This document shows, one piece after another, positions 25,621 through 33,618 of a stretch of 35,115 nucleotides of DNA. The stretch's first letter is position 1, and the number at the start of each line of letters is the position of its first letter. The stretch lies in NCBI GenBank assembly GCA_945865865.1, contig CAMBEX010000003.1:1-35115 (forward strand), written 5' to 3'. A model generated the notes under the pieces. It made no database searches. It was not told the origin of the DNA and saw only the letters and a program-made list of their open reading frames with translations. The position numbers and the translations under genes were made by a program. This DNA comes from Bdellovibrio sp. ZAP7. Lineage in GTDB: Bacteria > Bdellovibrionota > UBA1018.

Positions 25621-25746
25621 GAGAGGTCTCCCTTTTTTGACTCGATCAATTAGTCTTACGCACTGCCATCCTCGAATTTACCGTAACATAGAGGCGCGAA
25701 ATTGGGGCAGGCGCGTTTGACCTTTTTTGGGAGTGCCCGCGAAAAC

Positions 25747-27681
25747 CTACTGACGCATCTGGGCTAAATTTTCTTCAATCGCCCGGCCCTCTAGAATCCA
25801 ATGCGAGAAGCGTGTGCGCGCCTCGGATTCGCTGACCACTCCCGCCTTTGAGGCAAACCGAACCATTTCTGCATAGGCCAAGGCCTGATCGATTCGATTC
25901 CAGATGGATTCTGTTAGGCCGAGTTCCACAACCAATCGTTGCCTGAGTTCACTCCTTGCCACTCCCCGCGAACCCAGCGCAAAATGACGATCAATCAGGT
26001 CATAAATCGCGCCGGCAAAAAGCTCATAAGACTGAACGATCTGTGGCCAAGCCTCTGTTTGCGACCTCTTTCCGCGCTCAGCCAGCCGGTCCCAGCTTTT
26101 GCTTTTTGAGTCCACTGGGACCTTGGGGCGTAGCCAACCCCCACGCATCCGCCTCATCCCAAAGTCGAAGGCAACAAAACCCAAAACGACTCCGAACGCG
26201 AGGTAGCCCAGCCACGGTAAAACCCGGAGCAATTTCCCCTGGTAGACTCCCCTACCTGATTGGGTTGTTTGGTTACCCGGTGCGCCCAAGGATCGAAGCG
26301 GGCTCATTTGCATTTCTTGCTTGGCGTTCTGCGCCACATTTGGCGCCCCGTTTTGCACCCCGTTTTGCGCTGCCAAATTTTCGGCTGCACCAGACTGCAG
26401 CACTTCGATCTCAATGGAGTCGATAGCTCGAGTGAAATATTCCCGCTTACTGGGTGAGAAAAATCCAAACTCCATTTTTGGAACTGCGAATTTTCCAGGC
26501 TGCCGAGGGATCAGGGTAAATTCAAAAATCTTTTCTCCCACCCCACCTTTTCCACTTTTGGCCTTCGCCTTGACTTCAAAGACCTCGACCCCCTCAGGCC
26601 ATGCGACTTTGGGCTCGGAGATAGAAGCCACGTTTCCCTGACCTTCTACCTTGACGGTCAAACTCAGTGCCTCATTTGCACGGACCGAATACTTGTCCAC
26701 GCCGCTAGTCACTGTGAAATCACCTACGCCCCCCGAAAATGAAGCGGGGCGGCCTTCGGTCGGAAGAGGTAAAACCTCAAGACTGATGCTTTCGCTCCGA
26801 ACGCTGTTGGTCCGGGGAGCGATTTGCTGAAAAAAAGTCGCAAACGGATCCATCGCATCGTCCGTCAAATCCGATCCGGGCGAGTAGCTCGCCTTGATTC
26901 CCATTGAATCAATTTTGACCTTTCCGTCCCGACCTTCCTTGAGAGGGTAGGCCGCGTAGCGTGCCAAGAGCGCTCGCTCGTACGGAACGCCATCCAGCAT
27001 CACCTGCTCGCTTTCCAAGCGCTGGCCAAGTACTGGAATCTCAAGGTCCTCGCGTAAAAATCCGTCGAGCACCGGATATTTTTCGACCTGAATATTAAAC
27101 ACTCGAACGCGTCGATAGAGAGAGTAACTCACGATGACCTGCTCGCCCTTGTAGGCTCGGTCCTTGTCGATTTCGGCGCGTACAAAAAAATTTCGGCCCG
27201 GGTCTTTTTTTCCAGCACCCCTGAGGCCAATCCCGCTGCCTCCGTAATTTCTCGGAATCGGCGTGCCGGCTCCGCCACCGCCCACATGGATCGTGATCGG
27301 ATTACTCTTATGGGCCTTACCCCCGACCGAGACCTGAATCCCAGAGATGACGAGACTGCCGGTCTTGAGCGGGCGCAAGACGCGAGTGAACTGACGGTTG
27401 TTTCGCACTCCAAAATTTCCGTTTTCGTAATACGACTCAACGAACACACCGCTGTAGCGATTGACCTCTTCAAAATGAGGAGCGGAAAACTGAGGTTCTG
27501 CGGTATTTGAAGTTCCATCGACCCGTACAGAAAATTTCAGAGAGACGGTCTCGTCCTCGCCGATTTGAGTGCGGTCCACGGTCACTGAAAACTGAACCTG
27601 CTCGGCATCCGCGCCCCAAGCAAGCGCCGAGTGGAAAATCAAAACTCCGACTAAAGCAGACATCCACTTTCGTGGGTTCAT
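25747..27681 (-). CDS. batD: BatD-like periplasmic/membrane protein
   Basis: The 644-residue protein has a signal peptide (about 1-22, ALVGVLIFHSALAWGA), then a long beta-rich BatD region with VQFSVTVDRTQIGEDE, tandem immunoglobulin-like strands, a Gln/Asn/Ala-rich linker (about 455-490), and a C-terminal membrane helix (WLGYLAFGVVLGFVAFDFG). A cytoplasmic tail follows. ATG at 27681 is chosen because GGAG lies 7 bases upstream; the frame is open further but has no such site. BatD belongs to the aerotolerance-type operon and its biochemical role is not known. Confidence 0.87.
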   Translation of the reverse strand: MNPRKWMSALVGVLIFHSALAWGADAEQVQFSVTVDRTQIGEDETVSLKFSVRVDGTSNTAEPQFSAPHFEEVNRYSGVFVESYYENGNFGVRNNRQFTRVLRPLKTGSLVISGIQVSVGGKAHKSNPITIHVGGGGAGTPIPRNYGGSGIGLRGAGKKDPGRNFFVRAEIDKDRAYKGEQVIVSYSLYRRVRVFNIQVEKYPVLDGFLREDLEIPVLGQRLESEQVMLDGVPYERALLARYAAYPLKEGRDGKVKIDSMGIKASYSPGSDLTDDAMDPFATFFQQIAPRTNSVRSESISLEVLPLPTEGRPASFSGGVGDFTVTSGVDKYSVRANEALSLTVKVEGQGNVASISEPKVAWPEGVEVFEVKAKAKSGKGGVGEKIFEFTLIPRQPGKFAVPKMEFGFFSPSKREYFTRAIDSIEIEVLQSGAAENLAAQNGVQNGAPNVAQNAKQEMQMSPLRSLGAPGNQTTQSGRGVYQGKLLRVLPWLGYLAFGVVLGFVAFDFGMRRMRGGWLRPKVPVDSKSKSWDRLAERGKRSQTEAWPQIVQSYELFAGAIYDLIDRHFALGSRGVARSELRQRLVVELGLTESIWNRIDQALAYAEMVRFASKAGVVSESEARTRFSHWILEGRAIEENLAQMRQ

Positions 27682-27703
27682 CTTGAACTCTCCTTCATAA
27701 CTC

Positions 27704-29578
27704 TCACCAGTCCTTGCCACCGGACTCGGACCTTCGCCCCTGCTGACGCTTGAGCTTGGCCTGAAGTTCGCGTTCACGATTTCCTAAATCAGCCATGACC
27801 CGCTCAGCATCCTCTTTGGACAGGTGCTTGGACTTAAATTCACGCTGCCGAGTACGAGTGGGGTCCTGATATTGCTTTTGTTGATCTTGCTGCTTTTGCT
27901 CACCGGAGTCCGCGCTTTTCTGTTCGTCTTTTTTTTCAGCCTGATCCTTCTTGTCCTGCTTGTCTTGCTGGCTCTGTCCTTGCTCGTTTTTCTGGTCCTG
28001 ATTTTGTTTCTGATCTTGCTTTTCTTGGTCCTTTTTTTGCTGCTCACGGACCAAAATCTCGATCTTTTTTCGCGCATCCGTCTCAACCTGTGCGTCTCCG
28101 GCTGCCTTCGCCGAAGTGATCGCGCCTAGGTAGGAGCCAATCGCGTGATCGATGTCCGCGTTTTTTTCAAAGGCCGCACCCAGGTTATAAAATGAGCGTG
28201 CAGAGAGCGCAGAATCCCGGACCTGATTGGCCGCAGCGGCAGAGCCTGAAAAATTTCGAATGGCCGCCTCCGTGTCTCCCTGCTGAAGTTGGGTGACCCC
28301 CTGATTAAACTGGGGTGCAGCCAATCCGGGATTGAGAGCTTGCGCCTCGCCAAACTTCAGTTTGGCTTCTTCAAGCTTTCCTTCTTGATACAGTTTGAGA
28401 CCTTCTTGATTTTCAAGATAAACGTCCATCGGAACCGCATGGGCCGGACGCACTCCCAACAGGCTGGCTAGGCCCAGCGATGCGAAGAACCACGAAGCTA
28501 AGACGTCAGGGCGCGAGCTTTTCAGTTCCGCCGCTGAGTTTTCACGGAGAATCTTTCTCGCAGGCATCGAAAATTCCAGAAAAAATAAAAACACCGCAAC
28601 CGCCAGAGGCCATTGGTAACGCTCCTGATAGGTCACAATCCGCCGCTCGGCGTTCTCGCTGCGGTTCAACTTTCCAAGGTCGCCGAGCAACTCTTCGAGT
28701 TCAGATTCAGAGGGCGTGACGCTCCAATATTTTCCGCCCGCCACTGACGCTACCTGCATCAGCGCCTTGGGATCAAAAGAACTCACGACGGTTTCATTGC
28801 CGTGCCTTTTGTGTCCGTGCAAAACACCGGATTCATCTCGCACCGGAATCGGTCCGCCTTTTTCGGTGCCCACACCCAAAGTGTAAAATCGAATCCCCTT
28901 GGACTTCAGCATTCTTGCGGCATCCAATGCGCCTTGTTCTTGATCCTCACCATCCGAGATCAAAACCACTGCCTTTGAGGCAAGGTCTGGCCGATTAGCG
29001 CTGCCGTCACCCCCCTCCTCGGCTCCACGTTCCAGCGACTGCAGGGCTGTTTCGAGCGCGATTCCAATATCTGTTCCCTGGTTGGTCACCACGGACGGCC
29101 CCAGGATTTCAAGCGTCTCTAGGAAATACTGAAAATCCGTGGTCAAAGGACACGCGACAAACGCACTGGCCGCGAACGCTACCGCACCCACTCGGTCCCC
29201 CTTGAGCGCTTCGACAAGATTTCTAATCAGATGCTTGGCCTTTTTGATTCGGCTCGGAACCACATCCTCAACCAACATGCTGTTTGAAACGTCGAGTACC
29301 AGCATGATGTCAAGGCCATCCACTTTGACAATTTCCTCTTGGCGGCCCCACTGAGGTCTGGCAAGCGCAAGAAAAACGAACGCCAGTGCGATGAGCGCAA
29401 GGCGCGCCTTTCTGAAAAGAGCCCCGGGCTCCAGCTCAGGTGCAACCCGCGACCAAAGGCTGGGGTGAATGGTTTTTGAAAATTTGAGAACCCGAGATTT
29501 CTGCTGGTGGCGTAGAAACAAATAAACGAGGGGCAAGAAAGTGAGTGCCCAAAGCCAACCGGGATACACGAACTTCAC
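27704..29578 (-). CDS. BatB-BatC fusion: VWA domain plus TPR and charged tail
   Basis: The 624-residue protein has two N-terminal membrane helices (about 7-22 and 58-73), a VWA domain with the MIDAS DVSNS (96-100), a further helix (about 318-336), a signal-like helix near 360-378, then TPR repeats (LYQEGKLEEAKLKFGEAQAL, and others). A Lys/Asp/Gln/Glu-rich low-complexity stretch of about 60 residues follows, and a C-terminal EDAERVMADLGNRERELQ as in BatC. Separate batB and batC genes are joined here. It starts GTG, overlapping the BatA stop as GTGA. It should act in the inner membrane with MoxR. Confidence 0.87.
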   Translation of the reverse strand: MKFVYPGWLWALTFLPLVYLFLRHQQKSRVLKFSKTIHPSLWSRVAPELEPGALFRKARLALIALAFVFLALARPQWGRQEEIVKVDGLDIMLVLDVSNSMLVEDVVPSRIKKAKHLIRNLVEALKGDRVGAVAFAASAFVACPLTTDFQYFLETLEILGPSVVTNQGTDIGIALETALQSLERGAEEGGDGSANRPDLASKAVVLISDGEDQEQGALDAARMLKSKGIRFYTLGVGTEKGGPIPVRDESGVLHGHKRHGNETVVSSFDPKALMQVASVAGGKYWSVTPSESELEELLGDLGKLNRSENAERRIVTYQERYQWPLAVAVFLFFLEFSMPARKILRENSAAELKSSRPDVLASWFFASLGLASLLGVRPAHAVPMDVYLENQEGLKLYQEGKLEEAKLKFGEAQALNPGLAAPQFNQGVTQLQQGDTEAAIRNFSGSAAAANQVRDSALSARSFYNLGAAFEKNADIDHAIGSYLGAITSAKAAGDAQVETDARKKIEILVREQQKKDQEKQDQKQNQDQKNEQGQSQQDKQDKKDQAEKKDEQKSADSGEQKQQDQQKQYQDPTRTRQREFKSKHLSKEDAERVMADLGNRERELQAKLKRQQGRRSESGGKDW

Positions 29579-30558
29579 GGCAACACCCCCCAGGAAAGCA
29601 AGGCCGTCAGAAATTCAAGCAACACCAGAAACAGACCCAATAACAAGGGAGTCTGAAATTTTTCGTCATAACGGATTTTTTCGGTGGTTTTGAGATCCGT
29701 TTTTTCGAGCTGATCGATTTCCTTGAAAACCGAGTCCAGCGCCTGCTCGTCGGTCACGCGATAAAATTTTCCGTTCGTCGATTCGGCAATCTGCTGAAGG
29801 AGTGCAGGATTGAGCGCGTTTTCAAAGTATTGATAATTGACGATATCTCGCCCAAATACACTTTTGGTTCGCACCGGCATTCGCACGCGGCCCTCACGAC
29901 CGATCGCGATGGTGTAAACACGAATGTCATAGCCTGCGGCCAGTTCTCCGGCGGTTGCTGGATCCACCTGACCCACGTTGTTGTCACCATCCGTGAGCAA
30001 AATAATCACTCGTGTTTTAGCGGGCGAGTTTTTGAGGCGGTTGACTGCAAGTGAAAGTCCATCGCCGATCCCGGTTCCGTCTTTCAAGACACCGATGCGT
30101 GCGTCTCGGAGCGCCTTCATCACCAGACCGTAATCGAGGGTGGGTGGAGCCAGGGTGAGCGGCTCTCCGCTGAAAATCAAAAAACCGATCCGGTCATTTT
30201 GGCGGCCCTTGATGAAGGCCTCCATCGTGTCCTTGGCGATGTCAAAACGCGAACGTTCGGAGAGGTCCTCGATGTTCATGCTGGCGGAAACATCCATGAC
30301 CATCATGATGTCGAGCCCGTTGACCTTTCGCTCGACTTGCCGATTGCTCGACTGAGGTCTCGCCAGCGCCGTAATGAAAAAAATCAGGCCGACGTATTTG
30401 ATGAGTTGAAAGAACCGGCGCGAACTCGCGCGGCTGACCTCGCGTGAAACCGCAATCGGAAACCGAATCGCGGCCGGGCGATTGCGCTTTCTCCACCACC
30501 GATGGAGCAGAGGGATCAAGAGAGCGAGCAACAAAAAGGGCCACGCGCTAAATCGCAC
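29575..30558 (-). CDS. batA: BatA-like VWA membrane protein
   Basis: The 327-residue protein has helices at about 5-18 (AWPFLLLALLIPLL) and 53-66 (IKYVGLIFFITALA), a VWA domain with MIDAS DVSAS (89-93), TDGDNN and the later Asp, and a C-terminal helix (LLLGLFLVLLEFLTALLSW). I start it at GTG 30558, with GAGG 6 bases upstream and an 11-base overlap with the previous gene. Longer starts have poorer signals and lie inside the upstream gene. VWA proteins of this operon are thought to work with MoxR. Confidence 0.87.
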   Translation of the reverse strand: MRFSAWPFLLLALLIPLLHRWWRKRNRPAAIRFPIAVSREVSRASSRRFFQLIKYVGLIFFITALARPQSSNRQVERKVNGLDIMMVMDVSASMNIEDLSERSRFDIAKDTMEAFIKGRQNDRIGFLIFSGEPLTLAPPTLDYGLVMKALRDARIGVLKDGTGIGDGLSLAVNRLKNSPAKTRVIILLTDGDNNVGQVDPATAGELAAGYDIRVYTIAIGREGRVRMPVRTKSVFGRDIVNYQYFENALNPALLQQIAESTNGKFYRVTDEQALDSVFKEIDQLEKTDLKTTEKIRYDEKFQTPLLLGLFLVLLEFLTALLSWGVLP

Positions 30559-31735
30559 TCCTGGCCTCACTTCCTTTGGCGCCGTTCGTGGCAGAAATCC
30601 CGGCCGCCACGACTTTGATCCGCGTCTCAAGCACTATTTTTCGCGCCTCTTCAAGAAGCAGCTGGGGCTCCCGCCCTGTCGGCGCAAAATCCGTAAACTT
30701 CACACGATCAAGTTTTTCGTAGAGGGCTGTGACTCGTTCCAAAAAACTACGATCCAGAGGTCTTTTGCTCTGCTTTTCTAATAACTGAACCAGCTCACCC
30801 GATGTCGACTCGAGGGCATCGACCTCAAATCTGCGCGCAAAGTAGGCTTTAAGAATCTCTGAAATTCCAAAATAGTGTTTTTTGAATTGGGAGTTGAGCG
30901 CGAAACCTTTTTGTTCCAGTTCGGACAGCGCCTGCAGCGCGACCTGATCTTCGGGTTTTTCGGGTACAGGGACTTTTGGCAATGCGGCCGGACGTCTATT
31001 CTTGAACCATCGCAAAACTCCCCAGATCACCCCGGCCATGAGAGCCGCGCCGACGAGTCCCAGTGCTACGGCTGCCCAAATCGGAAAGGCCAACCCTATG
31101 GGAGGCAAAAGCTCTGCCGGTTTGTTTTTCTCGGCATCTTCAGCAGAGCCCAGTGCTGATTTTGCTTTAAGTTGAAGCGGGCGCGTGCGGCCCTGCGCTT
31201 TTTTTGCCTCATCCAAAAGCACGAGCGCAGGGAGTTTCAAATCTCCGGAGCGCACAAGTGCGAGTTCAAAAATCACGTCGTCTGACGGGGTGGGCGAAGG
31301 GTTGTGCGAGGTGTTTGGGGCCGCGGCTCCCGATGTAACTAAAAACGCTCCCGGTTGCGCAACCACATGAAATCCATCGCCCGAAATGCTCTCCGGCGAC
31401 TCCGCCACTGGAGCTTTAGCCACTGACACGACACGATCGCGCACGGACTGAGATCCCAGCGCGCGCAATTTTATAGAATCGCCGACGCTCCTGTCCGAAT
31501 GGGACGGCTTGGCGTCCTCCACGATCTCAAGGTCATAGGCGGGCAGGAGCAAAAAATCCCCGGTCTGTGCCGCTGGACTCAACGATGTAGATTCAGCGCG
31601 CGCAAAACCAGGCCCAATCGCCGGCTGAAATGCCAAAAGCGATCCTAGGGCAACGACCCACGCAACCGGGGCGATCGGTGAACTACCGCCTACGGCGCGC
31701 GCGCGCGCGAAAAAATCGCACCACGGCTTCCCCAT
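30548..31735 (-). CDS. DUF4381-like membrane protein of the moxR-VWA operon
   Basis: The 395-residue protein has an N-terminal signal or anchor (about 22-48, APVAWVVALGSLLAFQ), a Ser/Pro-rich extracytoplasmic region, a central helix (about 215-245, IWAAVALGLVGAALMAGVI), then the cytoplasmic DUF4381 part with KKHYFGISEILKAYFARRFEV and LYEKLDRVKFTDFAP. The ATG at 31735 overlaps DUF58 by 53 bases and has GGAGG only 3 bases upstream; no better start appears. It crosses a 15-base GC dinucleotide run that DUF58 also uses in another frame. Role unknown beyond operon membership. Confidence 0.75.
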   Translation of the reverse strand: MGKPWCDFFARARAVGGSSPIAPVAWVVALGSLLAFQPAIGPGFARAESTSLSPAAQTGDFLLLPAYDLEIVEDAKPSHSDRSVGDSIKLRALGSQSVRDRVVSVAKAPVAESPESISGDGFHVVAQPGAFLVTSGAAAPNTSHNPSPTPSDDVIFELALVRSGDLKLPALVLLDEAKKAQGRTRPLQLKAKSALGSAEDAEKNKPAELLPPIGLAFPIWAAVALGLVGAALMAGVIWGVLRWFKNRRPAALPKVPVPEKPEDQVALQALSELEQKGFALNSQFKKHYFGISEILKAYFARRFEVDALESTSGELVQLLEKQSKRPLDRSFLERVTALYEKLDRVKFTDFAPTGREPQLLLEEARKIVLETRIKVVAAGISATNGAKGSEARSAI

Positions 31736-32561
31736 GGTCCTCCCGAGTCATGATCTTGAGTTGCTCAACTCTGCCGCCCTTGAACGCCGTTTCGAGATCG
31801 GTCTCATGGGCCGTGTGAGATTCCTTAAACCACTTTTTGAAAGCATATCCCCCGGTATCGACCATGCGCTCATCGCCGGTTTCGGGGTCAGAAAACATCA
31901 GATATCCGACATTTGGCACATGGGACTCGCGTTCATCCGAAACGCGAATGGCCACTACGTCATGCTTTCTCGCAAGACGTCTCAGAGGAATTTCGTAGTT
32001 CGAAGCCATAAAGTCGCTCAGCACGAAAACGATTCCCTTATGCTTCATGATTTTTCCGGCCGACTCCAGCGCTCTGGCCAAATTTGTGCCCGGAGTCTTG
32101 GCCTGAAATCCCAGCAGGTCGCGAACAATCCGCAAAACGTGCTGTTTACCTTTTTTGGGCGGGATGATTTTTTCGACCTCGCCTCCAAACAAAAGCGCAC
32201 CCACTTTGTCGCCCGTCACGGTGGCTGCAAAAGCCAGGATCGCTCCGACCTCGGCGGCGACCTCGGACTTGAGTTTTCCGTTTGAACCAAAGCTCTCCGA
32301 GCCCGAGACGTCCACGATCAAAAAAAGAGTCAACTCTCGTTCTTCGTCAAATTTTTTGATGACCGTCTCGCGACTGCGAGCCGAAACCTTCCAGTCAATA
32401 TGGCGGACGTCATCTCCCGGAACGTAAATCCGGTGATCGGAAAACTGCACGCCCTGTCCCTTGAAGGAGCTCCGGTATTGCCCAGTCATGACATCGTTGA
32501 CCATCCGGCGCGTGGTGAATTCGATCTGACGGACTTTTTTCAACAACTCCTGTTGAATCAT
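31683..32561 (-). CDS. DUF58 domain protein (VWA-like)
   Basis: The 292-residue protein has the DUF58 signature VPGDDVRHIDWKVSARS (about 47-63), followed by a VWA-like fold with DVSGS (84-88) and VLSDFMASN. The C-terminus ends in an Arg/Ala run (RARARRRR) encoded by a GC dinucleotide tract. DUF58 genes usually sit next to moxR and encode putative substrates or partners of it. The ATG shares one base with the MoxR stop, so translation is coupled. Confidence 0.92.
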   Translation of the reverse strand: MIQQELLKKVRQIEFTTRRMVNDVMTGQYRSSFKGQGVQFSDHRIYVPGDDVRHIDWKVSARSRETVIKKFDEERELTLFLIVDVSGSESFGSNGKLKSEVAAEVGAILAFAATVTGDKVGALLFGGEVEKIIPPKKGKQHVLRIVRDLLGFQAKTPGTNLARALESAGKIMKHKGIVFVLSDFMASNYEIPLRRLARKHDVVAIRVSDERESHVPNVGYLMFSDPETGDERMVDTGGYAFKKWFKESHTAHETDLETAFKGGRVEQLKIMTREDHGEAVVRFFRARARRRR

Positions 32562-33574
32562 TACGGAACTTCTACGTGTTGAAGAATCTTTTTGATGATC
32601 TGTTCACTGTCCACACCGTCGGCCTCGGCCTCAAAAGTCACTAGGATCCGGTGGCGGAGCACGTCGTAGGCAATCGCCTTGACGTCTTCTGGAGTCACGA
32701 ACCCGCGATGGCGGATAAAGGCATGAGCACGACTGGCCTTCGCAAGCGCAAGCGTCGCACGTGGAGACGCACCGACTTGAATCTGTGAGGCAAGCCCTGA
32801 AATGCCCGCCTTGATAGGAAAGCGGGTCGCAAAAACAATTGAGAGTATATAATCCTTGAGCTTCTCATCCATGTAGATTTGCGAACAAACTTGTCTGGCT
32901 TTGAGAATATCTGCCGGCTGGCAAACTTTTTTAGCTTTGGGGACCACGGTCCCGGACATTCGATTCAAAATCAGCTTTTCTTCGTGCAGCGTCGGGTAAT
33001 CCACTTTCACCTTGAACAAAAATCGGTCGAGTTGCGCTTCGGGTAACGCGTAAGTGCCCTCTTGTTCGATTGGATTTTGAGTTGCCAGCACCGTAAAGGG
33101 CTCCGGCAATTTATAAGTCGTATCTCCAATGGTGACCTGGTGCTCTCCCATGGCTTCCAAGAGCGCGCTCTGCACCTTGGCGGGCGCACGATTGATTTCG
33201 TCCGCAAGCACGAGATGAGTAAATACTGGCCCTTTTTTAGGGGTAAACTCGGCGGTTTTTGGATTAAAAATCATCGTGCCGACGAGATCAGCTGGCAGCA
33301 AATCCGGTGTGAACTGAATTCGCTGAAAATCCGCATGGAGAGCATCGGCCAAAGTCTTGATCGTGAGCGTTTTTGCCAAACCTGGCAGACCCTCGAGCAA
33401 AACATGCCCGTCGCAAAGCAAAGCCAACAATAGGCGCTCTAGGAGGGTTCGTTGACCGACCACTACGCTTGAGACTTCGGTCAAAAGCGTGTCAATAAAT
33501 TGGCTGCGCTGTTTGATTTCCTCGGTAAGTGCCTGAACGTCGAGCGTCGTTTGAGTAGAAGACATGTTGGACAT
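32561..33574 (-). CDS. moxR: MoxR-family AAA+ ATPase
   Basis: The 337-residue protein has Walker A GLPGLAKT, the AAA_3 region FTPDLLPADLVGTMIF, Walker B LVLADEINRAPAK, sensor 1 VLATQNPIEQEGTY and sensor 2 near GASPRATLALAKA. MoxR ATPases act as chaperones on VWA-domain partners. ATG at 33574 is preferred to the TTG at 33610 because GGAAG lies 9 bases upstream; the later ATG at 33565 is also possible. It lies 44 bases after an unrecognised gene and leads directly to DUF58, BatA and the rest. Confidence 0.95.
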   Translation of the reverse strand: MSNMSSTQTTLDVQALTEEIKQRSQFIDTLLTEVSSVVVGQRTLLERLLLALLCDGHVLLEGLPGLAKTLTIKTLADALHADFQRIQFTPDLLPADLVGTMIFNPKTAEFTPKKGPVFTHLVLADEINRAPAKVQSALLEAMGEHQVTIGDTTYKLPEPFTVLATQNPIEQEGTYALPEAQLDRFLFKVKVDYPTLHEEKLILNRMSGTVVPKAKKVCQPADILKARQVCSQIYMDEKLKDYILSIVFATRFPIKAGISGLASQIQVGASPRATLALAKASRAHAFIRHRGFVTPEDVKAIAYDVLRHRILVTFEAEADGVDSEQIIKKILQHVEVP

Positions 33575-33618
33575 GTCGTTTATCTTCCGCCCATCAATTA
33601 GGGCAGTCAAGAGAAGGG

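Noticed and set aside
27784-28086. Overlapping minus- and plus-strand frames rich in Lys/Arg or Leu
   Set aside because: Shadows of the low-complexity Gln/Lys/Asp tail of the BatB-BatC fusion.
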